From contig DJXI01000076.1 in assembly GCA_002449695.1 (NCBI GenBank), positions 1 through 47,422 on the forward strand: a stretch of DNA of 47,422 nucleotides, in the 5' to 3' direction. How positions within the stretch are numbered: the first letter of the stretch is position 1; each line of letters begins with the position of its first letter. The position numbers and the translations under genes were made by a program. Of the stretch, positions 1-8,155 are shown in pieces. Below the pieces are notes generated by a model that was not told the origin of the DNA, did no database searches, and saw nothing but the letters and a program-made list of their open reading frames with translations. This stretch comes from Verrucomicrobia bacterium UBA7008 (lineage in GTDB: Bacteria; Verrucomicrobiota; Kiritimatiellia; RFP12; UBA1067).

Positions 1-829
1 ACTGGTCGATGATGTCCTGGCCGAGCGGCTTGTTGTCGATGTCGCCGACGCGCGTGACGATGACGCCCGACGTGATCGAGACGAGCAGCGCCGGAATCTG
101 CGAGACGAGGCCGTCGCCGATCGTCAGAATGCCGTACTTCGTCACGGCCCAGCCGACGTCCTTGCCGTTCATGAACACGCCCACGCAGATGCCGCCGACG
201 ATGTTGATCGCCGTCATGATGAGGCCGGCGATCGCGTCGCCCTTGACGAACTTCATCGCGCCGTCCATCGCGCCGTAGAGCTGCGACTCCTTGGCGAGCT
301 CGGTGCGCCGCCGCTTGGCCGTCTCCTGGTCGATCGCGCCCGCGCGCATGTCGGCGTCGATCGACATCTGCTTGCCGGGCATCGCGTCGAGGGTGAAGCG
401 CGCGGCGACCTCCGAGACGCGCTCGGCGCCCTTGGCGATCACGACGAACTGCACGATCGTGATGATGAGGAAGATGACGGCGCCGACGACGAAGTTGCCG
501 CCCACGACGAAGTTGCCGAACGTGTAGATGATCTCGCCCGCGTCCGCCTTGAGGAGGATGAGGCGCGTCGTCGTCACGTTGAGCGCGAGGCGGTAGAGCG
601 TCGTGAAGAGGAGCATCGACGGGAACGTGGAGAACGCGAGCGCCCGCGGCAGATAGAGCGAGAGCATCAGCATGACCGTCGAGATCATCAGGTTGATGGA
701 GATCAGGAGGTCCACCATCGGCGTCGGCAGCGGGATGATCAAGAGACCGATGATGCAGACCACGAGGAAGGCCAGCACCAGGTCGCCGAATCGGCTGAAC
801 ACGTTTGAAAAGTTCGTCAGGTTCATCAT
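1..829 (-). CDS. sctV: Type III secretion export gate SctV (FHIPEP family), C-terminus cut off by window edge
   Basis: Inner-membrane ring protein of the injectisome export apparatus (YscV/LcrD/CdsV; flagellar homologue FlhA). The visible 276 residues are the N-terminal membrane half: hydrophobic segments at roughly 15-35, 40-65 and 105-130, and the FHIPEP signature region [17 protein letters not shown] near residue 76, followed by the conserved cytoplasmic loop ([20 protein letters not shown], then [11 protein letters not shown]) and a further hydrophobic pair. The start ATG overlaps the stop of the YscX-like gene as ATGA and has GGAG about six bases upstream. The soluble C-terminal nonamer domain lies outside the window. 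The YopN-TyeA/SycN/YscX neighbours make the injectisome assignment much likelier than flagellar FlhA. Confidence 0.95.
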   Translation of the reverse strand, partial: MMNLTNFSNVFSRFGDLVLAFLVVCIIGLLIIPLPTPMVDLLISINLMISTVMLMLSLYLPRALAFSTFPSMLLFTTLYRLALNVTTTRLILLKADAGEIIYTFGNFVVGGNFVVGAVIFLIITIVQFVVIAKGAERVSEVAARFTLDAMPGKQMSIDADMRAGAIDQETAKRRRTELAKESQLYGAMDGAMKFVKGDAIAGLIMTAINIVGGICVGVFMNGKDVGWAVTKYGILTIGDGLVSQIPALLVSITSGVIVTRVGDIDNKPLGQDIIDQ

Positions 830-1212
830 GTCTCCAGAAGGGCCATGCGGTAGCGCTCGAAGAGGTCCGTGTCCGCGAGCAGTGTTTCGATCTCGTGCGC
901 CGCCGCGTCCGCCGCCGCCGTCCGCCGCGCGCGCAGCGTCCGCGCCGCGCGGCGCGCCGCCGCGTTGAAGCCGCCGCTCGTGCGCAGGACGGCCGTGTTC
1001 CCGGCGACGAGCGCGGCCATCACCTCGTCGCGGACGGCGCGCTCCGTCGGGAAGAGCGCGTCGACGGCCTGCGTCACCGTCGTCGAGCCCGGCAGCAGCG
1101 CCTTCTGCGGCTCGCCGGCGCCCGGCGCGTTCAGCACTTCGGCGAACGAGGTGTTGCCGATGCCGGTGTTGAAGCTCAAGGGCTCCGTCGTGCGCGAGAC
1201 GTTCAGACTCAT
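826..1212 (-). CDS. sctX: YscX-like type III secretion protein
   Basis: A 128-residue protein between the SycN-like chaperone gene and sctV, the position of yscX in Yersinia. The middle [20 protein letters not shown] resembles the YscX segment with the L(F/Y)PT motif, and the C-terminal half is helical, ending in L-rich [17 protein letters not shown] like the YscX tail. YscX is an early-secreted substrate that binds its chaperone YscY and the SctV C-domain. Both junctions are four-base ATGA overlaps, so translation is coupled. Oddity: no YscY gene follows; sctV starts directly. The call rests on position plus weak sequence likeness; another small T3SS substrate is possible. Confidence 0.6.
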   Translation of the reverse strand: MSLNVSRTTEPLSFNTGIGNTSFAEVLNAPGAGEPQKALLPGSTTVTQAVDALFPTERAVRDEVMAALVAGNTAVLRTSGGFNAAARRAARTLRARRTAAADAAAHEIETLLADTDLFERYRMALLET

Positions 1213-1592
1213 GCGGCACCTCCCGTCTCCGTCGCGACGCGCCAGAGCGCGCCGAAGGCCGTGTTGAGGGCGGGCAGCGTCACGTCCGCCGCCGCGAGAC
1301 GCACGGCGAACACGGCCGCGCCCGCCTTCGCGAGGTAGCCCGCGCGGACCGGCGCGCCGGCGCGCGCCTCGGGATGGGCGGCCGCGAGGACGCGCGCGCA
1401 GTTCGCCGCCGTCGGCTCCATCGGCACCGTGACGGCCGCGACCAGCTCCTCGCCCGTGTATTCGAAGCGGAGCGTCAGGCCGTTCTCGAAACGGACGGCC
1501 GCCGCGCCGCGCGCGTTCAGCGCGAAGTCCGCCAGTCCCGCGCCGCGCCCGAAGTCGCGTACCACCGCCTCGATCCAGTTCGGTGCCGTCAT
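1209..1592 (-). CDS. sycN: SycN-like type III secretion chaperone
   Basis: A 127-residue protein that starts at [15 protein letters not shown]; the ATG at 1592 overlaps the upstream gatekeeper stop as ATGA, so the longer in-frame extension is rejected. It aligns by eye with Yersinia SycN over its length: the N-terminal WIE..V..F, the PVRAGYL..AG block (SycN PLRAGWLGES), and the C-terminal [16 protein letters not shown] (SycN SLTLPLLHQAFEQLLR). SycN with YscB is the heterodimeric chaperone of the YopN gatekeeper, and the YopN-TyeA homologue is the next gene upstream. No YscB partner is recognised here; the CesT-type protein at the head of the operon could serve. Confidence 0.8.
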   Translation of the reverse strand: MTAPNWIEAVVRDFGRGAGLADFALNARGAAAVRFENGLTLRFEYTGEELVAAVTVPMEPTAANCARVLAAAHPEARAGAPVRAGYLAKAGAAVFAVRLAAADVTLPALNTAFGALWRVATETGGAA

Positions 1593-2764
1593 GACGCCGC
1601 CTCCTCTTCTGCCTCTTCCTCCTCTTTCATGATGAGCCCGTCGAGGTGCTCCTGCGCCGCCTCCACGAGACGCTGGCGGTCGCCCTCCTTCGCGAAGAGA
1701 CGCGGCGAGAGCTGGCGGAAAAGGCGCGTCAGCTCGCGCGTGAAATCCATCTGCGCGAGCAGCTTCTGCATCCCGCAGTCGCCGACGAGGTGCGCGATCG
1801 CGGCGGCGGCGATGAACGCCTGCTCCGTCAGGTCGAGGACGCGCCCCGTCAGCTGCTCGCCGTTGAGGAAGCACGGCTCGCCGAACTGCTGGCCCATGCG
1901 CGCACCCAGCTGCGTCAGCTTCTCCAGCACCGTCTGGAGCGCCTGGACGCAGCCGAGGTCGGTGAGGATGCGCCCGAGCTGCGCCGCCTCCAGCGACGGC
2001 ATGCCGGACTTCAGGTCGGCGCCGCAGCCCGCGATGAGAAACGCGATGGCGTCGGCAAGACCGCCCGGCCCGCGGCTCGCCATGAGCGAGCGGAAGCAGT
2101 CCTGCGGCTTCGTGAAGCCGACGACCTCGCTGCGGTAGAGGTCTCGCAGCTCCTGCATCTCGCCGGGCGTCGTCGCGCGCGCGTTCACCTCCTCGGCAAG
2201 GTTGATGCCCGCCTTGATCTCCGCGCCCTTGTCGGCCATCAGCTGCGCGCGCGCCTGACGGATCAGGTCGCGCAGCTCCGTCTCGCCCTCGCCGAGCATC
2301 TGTTCCAGCAGGTCGAGCATCGCGAACTGGTGGCTCGGATCGGTCGATTCGCGCGCGAGCCCCTTCAGGAGCCCCGCCGCGTCGGGCGACGCGCCGCCGC
2401 GCATCATCTCACGGACGGTCTGGATGAATTTCTTGATCTGATCGGCCCCCGGCATGTCCGGCAGCATCGCCTGCCACGCCTCCAGCGCGCGGATGAACGC
2501 CGCGCGCGGGCCCTGCATCGGCCCCATCTTCCGCTCGGCGACGCGCTTGGCCGTCTTCTCCTCGAACTGGAACGACAGCTCCTCCATCGAATCCTGAAGC
2601 TCCGCGAGCGGATCGGCCTCGACGACGAACGACGTGCCCATCAGCTCGCCGCGCGCGGGGGGGGCGGCGGCCGGCTGTTCGCGCGCGAGGCTCTGCGCCA
2701 TCTCAAGCCGCTCCGCGCCCGCCGCATACGTCTGCCGGAGAATCTGGGCCGCGTCAAACGCCAT
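1589..2764 (-). CDS. sctW: SctW gatekeeper, YopN-TyeA fusion
   Basis: A 391-residue protein of the YopN/InvE/CopN family that plugs the export gate until host contact and orders the switch from translocators to effectors. The middle has the acidic, Q-rich YopN-type region (LAELQDSMEELSFQFEEKTA near residue 50). The C-terminal ~90 residues match TyeA: LTGRVLDLTEQAFIA, then FTRELTRLFRQLSPRLFAKE and a run of acidic residues, the equivalent of TyeA LKRMFRLFPLGVFSDEEQ. YopN and TyeA are separate in Yersinia, while fusions of the two are known in other systems. The start at 2764 overlaps the AIM24 gene stop (TGATG); the upstream in-frame extension lies inside that gene and is unlikely. Confidence 0.88.
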   Translation of the reverse strand: MAFDAAQILRQTYAAGAERLEMAQSLAREQPAAAPPARGELMGTSFVVEADPLAELQDSMEELSFQFEEKTAKRVAERKMGPMQGPRAAFIRALEAWQAMLPDMPGADQIKKFIQTVREMMRGGASPDAAGLLKGLARESTDPSHQFAMLDLLEQMLGEGETELRDLIRQARAQLMADKGAEIKAGINLAEEVNARATTPGEMQELRDLYRSEVVGFTKPQDCFRSLMASRGPGGLADAIAFLIAGCGADLKSGMPSLEAAQLGRILTDLGCVQALQTVLEKLTQLGARMGQQFGEPCFLNGEQLTGRVLDLTEQAFIAAAAIAHLVGDCGMQKLLAQMDFTRELTRLFRQLSPRLFAKEGDRQRLVEAAQEHLDGLIMKEEEEAEEEAAS

Positions 2765-3387
2765 CAGCACAGCCCTCCCCTGAAGGACCGCGAGACGCGA
2801 GACGTGAGACGCGCGTCGCGCGCGCCCTCGATCCAGACGATGCAGGGTCCGTGGAAATGAAGCAGCAGATCGCGCGGCGTGCGCGGCAGGAGAACGTCCC
2901 CGAGGCCGAGCCGCCGGACGAATCCCGTCGGGCGGTTGCCCGTCCAGGCGACGACCGCCTCCGGGCGGACCGACAGCGTGTCGCCGTCCGCCACCGCGAC
3001 GCGCGCCGTGCGCGACACCGTGGCCGTCACGAGCCACGCCTGTTCAAACCGCGTCACGCCGAGCGCGCCGCGCGCACTCATCGGAATGACCTTCACGAGC
3101 TCCGCGCCGCGCCGCGCGGCGGCCGGGGCGACGAGCACCCTGGCGGAGACGGCCGTGACCGGCGCGGCGCAGGGAATGTGCGTCAGGAACGGGCGCGCCG
3201 CGTCCGCGCACCAGGCCGCGCCCGTCGTCTCGACGAGATCGAGCGCCGCGCGGTCGCGCAGGAACCAGCCCGTCCGGCGACGGCGCACGGCCGTGCCGAA
3301 GAAAGCCGCCGGCTGGCCGCGGCCCGTCAGCCACGTCCCCGCGCCCACTTCGGCAAAACCGTTCGCAATCGTCACCGTTTCGCTCAT
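2764..3387 (-). CDS. AIM24-family protein inside the T3SS operon
   Basis: A 207-residue beta-rich protein without signal peptide or membrane segment. The region GDTLSVRPEAVVAWTGNRP followed by GLGDVLLPR and GPCIVWIEG is the pattern of AIM24/TIGR00266-type proteins (long beta-helix-like barrels whose function in bacteria is unknown). Four-base overlap with the secretin stop (ATGA) and one-base overlap with the gatekeeper start place it firmly in the T3SS operon. It is not part of the canonical injectisome inventory, so it may be a lineage-specific accessory or regulator. Family call is by motif only. Confidence 0.65.
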   Translation of the reverse strand: MSETVTIANGFAEVGAGTWLTGRGQPAAFFGTAVRRRRTGWFLRDRAALDLVETTGAAWCADAARPFLTHIPCAAPVTAVSARVLVAPAAARRGAELVKVIPMSARGALGVTRFEQAWLVTATVSRTARVAVADGDTLSVRPEAVVAWTGNRPTGFVRRLGLGDVLLPRTPRDLLLHFHGPCIVWIEGARDARLTSRVSRSFRGGLC

Positions 3388-5354
3388 TCCGCCGCCTTCG
3401 CCTCCGGATCCTCAACAGGGGAAACGACCTCGACCTCGACATCCTTCGCACGGTCGCGCGCCGCCTTCTCCTCTTCCTTCCACGCCTTGATGTCCTCCGA
3501 CAGGAGCCGCCGCTTCTCCTGGCGCGCGAAGCCGCGCATCGTCCGCTCGTGCTTGAGCTCCGCCTTGCGCCGCTCGTAGCGGTCCTCGTACCGCTCGTGG
3601 CGGATGTCGTTCCGGTTCTCGCGCTCCAGCTCGCGCTCGCGCCGCTCGTCGTCCGAGCGCTCGGCGTCGTCGGCCAGCTGCTCCTCGACGGCCACGTCCC
3701 GCAGGCGCGACGCCTGCAGCCGCGCGAGCATCTCCGCGTCGAGGTCCACGATGTGCGGCGAGAGGATGAACATGCGCTGGACCGTCTCCTTCTTGACGGA
3801 CGCGCCGCCGAAGAGCCAGCCGATCCACGGGATGTCCCGCAGATACGGGATGCCCCAGCCGCCCGTCTCCTCGATGTCGCGCAGGTAGCCCGCGAGCATG
3901 ATCGCCTCGTCCTCGAAGACCGCCGTCTGCGTCTGGAGACTCGACGAGCGCGTCATCGGCATCGCATCGACCGCGATGGACTCGAATCCGCCGTCGTCGA
4001 GGCGCATCGACAGCCAGATCTGGTCGGCGACGTTCGTCGACAGGGACGGGACGATGCGCGGCTTGACCTGGAGCGTCGTGCCCGCCGTCACCTCCTCGAG
4101 CGTCGCGACCTCCGTGCCGATCACGCGCACGTGGTAGCTCTGCGAATCGGTCATCTGCGCGGCGAGGTTGTTGACCGTCAGGAGCGACGTGCGCGAGATC
4201 GACCGCGCCTTGCCCTTCTCCTTCAGCGCCGTCAGCGACGCGTCGACCGTCACATTGCGCCCGAGGTAGGAGAGCGCGCCCGCCATCCCGCGTCCGCCGA
4301 GGCCGTCGGCGTTGAAGAGGTTGGCCGCGTTCTGGCCCGCCGCGCCCGAGATGTCGCGGTGCGCGCCCGTCACCTTCAGCGACAGCTGCCAGTCGAGCGC
4401 GTCCTTCTTCGACAGCTCCACGACCGTCACGTCGATCTCCACGAGCTTCTGCGGCCTGTCGAGCTGGCCGATCAGCCGTTCGTACATCGGCATGCGCGAG
4501 GAGACGTCGCGCACGAGCACCGCGTTGAGGCGGTTCTCCGGGCGGACGACCGGGCGGAACGTCGCGTTCATCGCCGCCGCGAACGCCGCGTCCGCCGAGT
4601 CGGTGCCGTTCGTCAGCCCCGCCTCGCGCACCGTCCCGTCCGCACCGCTCGCCATCATCTCCTCGATGAGGCGCGCGACGCCCTTGATGGTCACCGTCGA
4701 CTCCGGCGACGAGACCGCGAACGACACGTCGTCCGCCCACGTGTTGGCGAGCGGAAAGAGACGCATCTCGACTTCGTTGAACGTCCGCATCTGCCGTAGC
4801 CGGTCCGCCTTGGCGATCAGCTCGGCGACGAGCGTGACGTAGCGCGGCGGGCCCGAGACCATGATGAGCTGGTCGTCCGAGGTCGTCTTGATCGGGAAGC
4901 GCGCGTCCTCCACGCCGAGCTCCACGAGCATGTTCCGCAGCTCGCCCGCCTTCATGAACTGGAGTTCCAGGAGCAGCGTCTGGATCTCGCCCGCGCCGTA
5001 GAGGTAGAGCGCCGCGCCGTCGTAGTACCACGTCAGGTTGTGGACCGTCGCGAGCCGGTTCAGGAACGCGTCCGGCGCCACGTCGCGGAAATCGCCGGAG
5101 AAGACGCCCTGCACGCCCGGCGACATCACGACCGACAGACCCTCCGCGACCGCGAAGGTGTCAAGCGCCGCGCGCAGATCCATGTCGCGCGCCACGAGCG
5201 TGTACGCCGGCGTCTTCCAGGGAATGTCCGCCGCCGCGACCGGGATCACGGCCGCGAGGAGCGGAAGGATGATCGACACGAGACGCGCAACGCGAAAGCC
5301 CGTCCCGTCTCCCGTCTGACGTCCCGTATCCTGCCTATTTTTCGCTGTCAGCAT
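3384..5354 (-). CDS. sctC: Type III secretion outer-membrane secretin SctC
   Basis: A 656-residue secretin forming the outer-membrane ring. The start is ATG 5354 with AAGGA nine bases upstream, directly after the chaperone stop; longer in-frame extensions run through that gene and are rejected. N-terminal signal sequence (VARLVSIILPLLAAVIPVA, about residues 22-40), then N0 (LDTFAVAEGLSVVMSPGVQG) and N1/N3 ring domains, N3 carrying LNAVLVRD. The secretin core has SLLTVNNLAAQM, the amphipathic strand region and the conserved IPYLRDIPWIGWLF lip motif. After residue ~545 comes a ~110-residue highly charged tail rich in E, R and K (many ERE/RYE heptad-like runs), unusual for SctC. No pilotin gene is recognised nearby. 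Confidence 0.93.
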   Translation of the reverse strand: MLTAKNRQDTGRQTGDGTGFRVARLVSIILPLLAAVIPVAAADIPWKTPAYTLVARDMDLRAALDTFAVAEGLSVVMSPGVQGVFSGDFRDVAPDAFLNRLATVHNLTWYYDGAALYLYGAGEIQTLLLELQFMKAGELRNMLVELGVEDARFPIKTTSDDQLIMVSGPPRYVTLVAELIAKADRLRQMRTFNEVEMRLFPLANTWADDVSFAVSSPESTVTIKGVARLIEEMMASGADGTVREAGLTNGTDSADAAFAAAMNATFRPVVRPENRLNAVLVRDVSSRMPMYERLIGQLDRPQKLVEIDVTVVELSKKDALDWQLSLKVTGAHRDISGAAGQNAANLFNADGLGGRGMAGALSYLGRNVTVDASLTALKEKGKARSISRTSLLTVNNLAAQMTDSQSYHVRVIGTEVATLEEVTAGTTLQVKPRIVPSLSTNVADQIWLSMRLDDGGFESIAVDAMPMTRSSSLQTQTAVFEDEAIMLAGYLRDIEETGGWGIPYLRDIPWIGWLFGGASVKKETVQRMFILSPHIVDLDAEMLARLQASRLRDVAVEEQLADDAERSDDERRERELERENRNDIRHERYEDRYERRKAELKHERTMRGFARQEKRRLLSEDIKAWKEEEKAARDRAKDVEVEVVSPVEDPEAKAAE

Positions 5355-5368
5355 ATCGTCCAATCCTT

Positions 5369-5800
5369 TCACGGTCTGATCACCATCGTCTCGGGCTCCG
5401 CCGCCGGTTCGCCGCCCCGAGGCTCCAGCCGCGCGCGCCACCAGTCGCACGCGTCGCAGAACGTCTCGAACAGGCGGCGGGCGGCCTCGGGATCCGCGTG
5501 CACCGCAGCCTCCTGCCAGAGGAACGCGCCGTCGCGGTCGCAGGCGAGCGTCGCCGCCTCGCGCAGCATCCGCCCCGCCGCGTAGCCGGCGAGGCGCGGC
5601 AGTTCCGCCGCGTCGTCCGTCAGGCGGCAGACGAGCCGCACGGCGTCCCCCGCCTCGGCCGCGACGAGCTCCCCGCCGTCGACCTGAAGCGTGAACGCGG
5701 CGACACCCGTCCCGGGCTCTTCCGGATAGTCGATCGCTTTCAGGAAGAGCGCCAGACGGGTCCCTGTCCGAATCTCCTGTCCGACTGTTGACATGTTCAT
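5369..5800 (-). CDS. CesT/SycE-type type III secretion chaperone
   Basis: A 143-residue acidic soluble protein, first gene of the T3SS operon. Size, acidity and the order of alpha/beta elements (FTLQVDGGELVAAEAGDAVRLVCRL in the middle, FLWQEAAVHADPEAARRLFETF near the end) fit class I chaperones of the CesT fold, which bind effectors or the gatekeeper. Two start codons are possible: ATG 5800, ten bases after a -10 box, or ATG 5794, with AAAGG eleven bases upstream. The stop is 14 bases before sctC. The substrate cannot be read from sequence; it could pair with SycN for the gatekeeper. Confidence 0.6.
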   Translation of the reverse strand: MNMSTVGQEIRTGTRLALFLKAIDYPEEPGTGVAAFTLQVDGGELVAAEAGDAVRLVCRLTDDAAELPRLAGYAAGRMLREAATLACDRDGAFLWQEAAVHADPEAARRLFETFCDACDWWRARLEPRGGEPAAEPETMVIRP

Positions 5801-5810
5801 TTTGACCTTT

Positions 5811-5819
5811 AGTATACCA
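5811..5819 (-). promoter_or_regulatory. Extended -10 promoter of the T3SS operon (proximal)
   Basis: Minus-strand TGGTATACT, an extended -10 element, ends ten bases before ATG 5800. Transcription from it would give an almost leaderless mRNA if ATG 5800 is used. Confidence 0.5.
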
Positions 5820-5886
5820 TATCTTCATGCGCGCCGTCCAGCGGCGCAGAAACTTATCTCCTGTCGTTCGGGAATGCAAGACTGGC

Positions 5887-5915
5887 ATTATACCAAAAAA
5901 CGCCACCGCGCGTAA
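5887..5915 (-). promoter_or_regulatory. Possible distal promoter of the T3SS operon
   Basis: A perfect TATAAT (5892-5887 on the minus strand) lies 17 bases downstream of TTACGC (weak -35). This sits in the 177-bp gap between the GH9 stop and the first T3SS gene; a start here would give a leader of about 80 bases. The gap also has a short hairpin GCGTG/CACGC just after the GH9 gene near 5935-5960, but no clear terminator T-run. Confidence 0.4.
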
Positions 5916-5977
5916 GTCTCCATTTTGCGCAGCGCGCGTGCGTTTCTTTCACGCACGGCCGACGTGTTCGACGGACG

Positions 5978-8155
5978 CTAGGGCAGCGGCCAGTAACCGG
6001 GCAGGGCGCGGAGGTCGTCCGCCGGGCGCGGCCGCACGGGCGGCGGCGTGCCGGTCGGCGTCATCAGACAGCCGCAGACGGCGGCGGCCGGCGCGATCGT
6101 CTCCCAGACCGTGTATTCGCTCGCCGCGACCGTCTGGTTCTCGAGATTCCCCCACCGCCGCCAGATCGGGCATGCCGTCGCGCGCGCCTTGTCGCCCCCG
6201 TAGACCCATTCGACGGCTTTCGGCGGCTGGCCGTACGTCCAGCGGTAGGGCGTGATGCCCGGCACGTATTCCGCGATCCCGTCGACATAGGACGGCAGGT
6301 CGAGGAACGCCACGGGATAGACCGTCCCGAGGCCGCTCGTCAGCGTCGTCCCCTGCGGGTTGCAGCCGTTGTGGAAATCGAGCGCGGCGAACGCGGCGTC
6401 GCGGTTCGCCCGCTCGCCCGTCATCTCGTAGGCGAGGACGAGCGTCTGCGCACGCCGCAGCGGATGGCTCTGGCCCCAGCTCATCGCGTGGCACCAGCCC
6501 TTGCCGGGAAACCACCACGGGCAGCGGTAGGCGTAGGCGCCGTCGACCTGGCTGCGCATGTCGCGCGCGCGGTTGAGCACCTTGCGGTCCCACTCGCGCA
6601 TCAGCCCGGCGACGGCGTCGGGCAGCCCGCACGCGCGCTCGCCCGCGAAGACCCACGCGCTCCAGCGCCATTCGTTCTTGCGGAAGTCCGCCATCGTCTC
6701 GTCCCACCGCCCGCGCAGCGCGTCGAGATACGCCTTGTCCTGCGTCAGCGCGTGGAGGTTGACCGCCGCCTTGACGAAGTGCTGCGCGGGCAGCGTCCGC
6801 GCCTCCTCCCACGCGATCACCTCGGTCTTCCGCGAGAAGAACCCCTTCTTCTTCTCGACGAAGAACGTCTCCTCCGCGCGCGGCGCCGTCAGCGCATACG
6901 TCCACGCGCGCCGGGCGGAATCAAGATAGGCGTCGCGGAACGCGGGATGGCAGCGCGCGAGCAGCGCCGCGTGGGCGGCGTAGGCGAGCGAGCTCGCCCG
7001 CGTCGCGCGCGAGAGCGCGTACGGCATCGTATCGTGCGCGGCGTCGCTGCCGGGCACGGGATGGCCCGTCGTCTCGATCCACGTGCCGACGCCGCCGTCC
7101 GCCTGCTGGCCCGCGCGCAGGTGCCGGAGCCCCCACTCCGCCTCGTCGAGAATGTCGGGGATGCCGTTCGCGCTTTCGGGGATCGCGAGCTGCCCGTCGC
7201 GGAAGTTGCCGGGCCGCATCAGATAGGCGGCGCAGAGGTCGTTGACGACCGCGAGGTGCGCGGGCCGCCGGTCGTAGTCCGCCGCATCGTGCCAGCCGCC
7301 GACGAGCGTCAGCCGCTCGCCGTGCGCCCAGTCGGTGCTCTGGCGGATGATGTCGAACCAGCGCACCCCCTTCGGCAGTTCCCCCTCCTCGGGCGCGAAG
7401 ACGCCGCGCACGACGTTCGTATGGCACGCCCCGGCCGTCCAGTGCGTCCACGGCTCCGTCTTGGCGATGCCGCACCGCTTCTGGTAGAGCCCGCCCATGT
7501 GGACACGGAACGCCTCTTCCGCCGCGCCGCACCAGATGCGGAAGTCGGCGCTGCGCCCGACGCCGTCGACCGCGATGTAATAGACGCCCTCGTTCGTGAC
7601 ACTGGAAAAATCCATCTCGTACGTCTGCTCGCCCGTGAACGGCGTGCCCTCTTTCGTCGTCTGGTCGTCGACGCGGTGGACGGGCGGCGTGCCGGGGGCG
7701 TAGACCGTCTCGCCGCGCGCGGCGTCCACGACGCGCCACGCGCCCAGCTCGCCGTGCGGCCGCCACGCGCCGAGCCGCGGGCCGAGCCACGCGCCCAGGT
7801 AGGCGAACTTCGGCTGGTCGGGCTGGTAGCCGACCTGGTTGACCTTGAAGAGCGCGCTCGGGACGGCCGGATCGTACTCGGGGAACGGCGTCGCGCGCGA
7901 CCGGTAGACGGAGTGGATGATGCGCGGCGCGAGCTTCTTCGCGAGCGGATCGACGAGGCCGTTCGGCGCGGGCCAGTAGCCCGGCTCCGCGGCGAGCGCG
8001 CGGCCGGCCGACGCCTCGTCCGTCTGCCAGAGCTGCGTGTAGGGATCGAGGTAGGTCACGCGCGTCGCGGCGGACGCGGCGAGCGCGCAGAGGCCGGCGA
8101 GCGCCGACAGGCGGACGGCGCGGTGCGGCGCGGACAGGTGAAACGGTCTGTTCAT
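5978..8155 (-). CDS. Secreted glycoside hydrolase family 9 (cellulase-family) enzyme
   Basis: A 725-residue protein; ATG 8155 overlaps the stop of the polymerase-like gene (ATGA). It has a signal peptide (AVRLSALAGLCALAASAA), then an N-terminal Ig-like CelD_N domain (LFKVNQVGYQPDQPKFAYLG) and an (alpha/alpha)6 catalytic domain. The motif GGWHDAADYD near residue 285 holds the catalytic Asp pair of GH9 (usual GGWYDAGDY), and SEYTVWETIAPAAAV near residue 680 holds the general acid Glu. The region HNGCNPQGTTLTSGLG matches the GH9 NP...GxG loop, but the usual HHR triad is not visible. Its place as last gene of the exopolysaccharide operon suggests it trims or releases the cell's own beta-glucan-like polymer, though digestion of plant glucan is also possible. 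Confidence 0.88.
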   Translation of the reverse strand: MNRPFHLSAPHRAVRLSALAGLCALAASAATRVTYLDPYTQLWQTDEASAGRALAAEPGYWPAPNGLVDPLAKKLAPRIIHSVYRSRATPFPEYDPAVPSALFKVNQVGYQPDQPKFAYLGAWLGPRLGAWRPHGELGAWRVVDAARGETVYAPGTPPVHRVDDQTTKEGTPFTGEQTYEMDFSSVTNEGVYYIAVDGVGRSADFRIWCGAAEEAFRVHMGGLYQKRCGIAKTEPWTHWTAGACHTNVVRGVFAPEEGELPKGVRWFDIIRQSTDWAHGERLTLVGGWHDAADYDRRPAHLAVVNDLCAAYLMRPGNFRDGQLAIPESANGIPDILDEAEWGLRHLRAGQQADGGVGTWIETTGHPVPGSDAAHDTMPYALSRATRASSLAYAAHAALLARCHPAFRDAYLDSARRAWTYALTAPRAEETFFVEKKKGFFSRKTEVIAWEEARTLPAQHFVKAAVNLHALTQDKAYLDALRGRWDETMADFRKNEWRWSAWVFAGERACGLPDAVAGLMREWDRKVLNRARDMRSQVDGAYAYRCPWWFPGKGWCHAMSWGQSHPLRRAQTLVLAYEMTGERANRDAAFAALDFHNGCNPQGTTLTSGLGTVYPVAFLDLPSYVDGIAEYVPGITPYRWTYGQPPKAVEWVYGGDKARATACPIWRRWGNLENQTVAASEYTVWETIAPAAAVCGCLMTPTGTPPPVRPRPADDLRALPGYWPLP

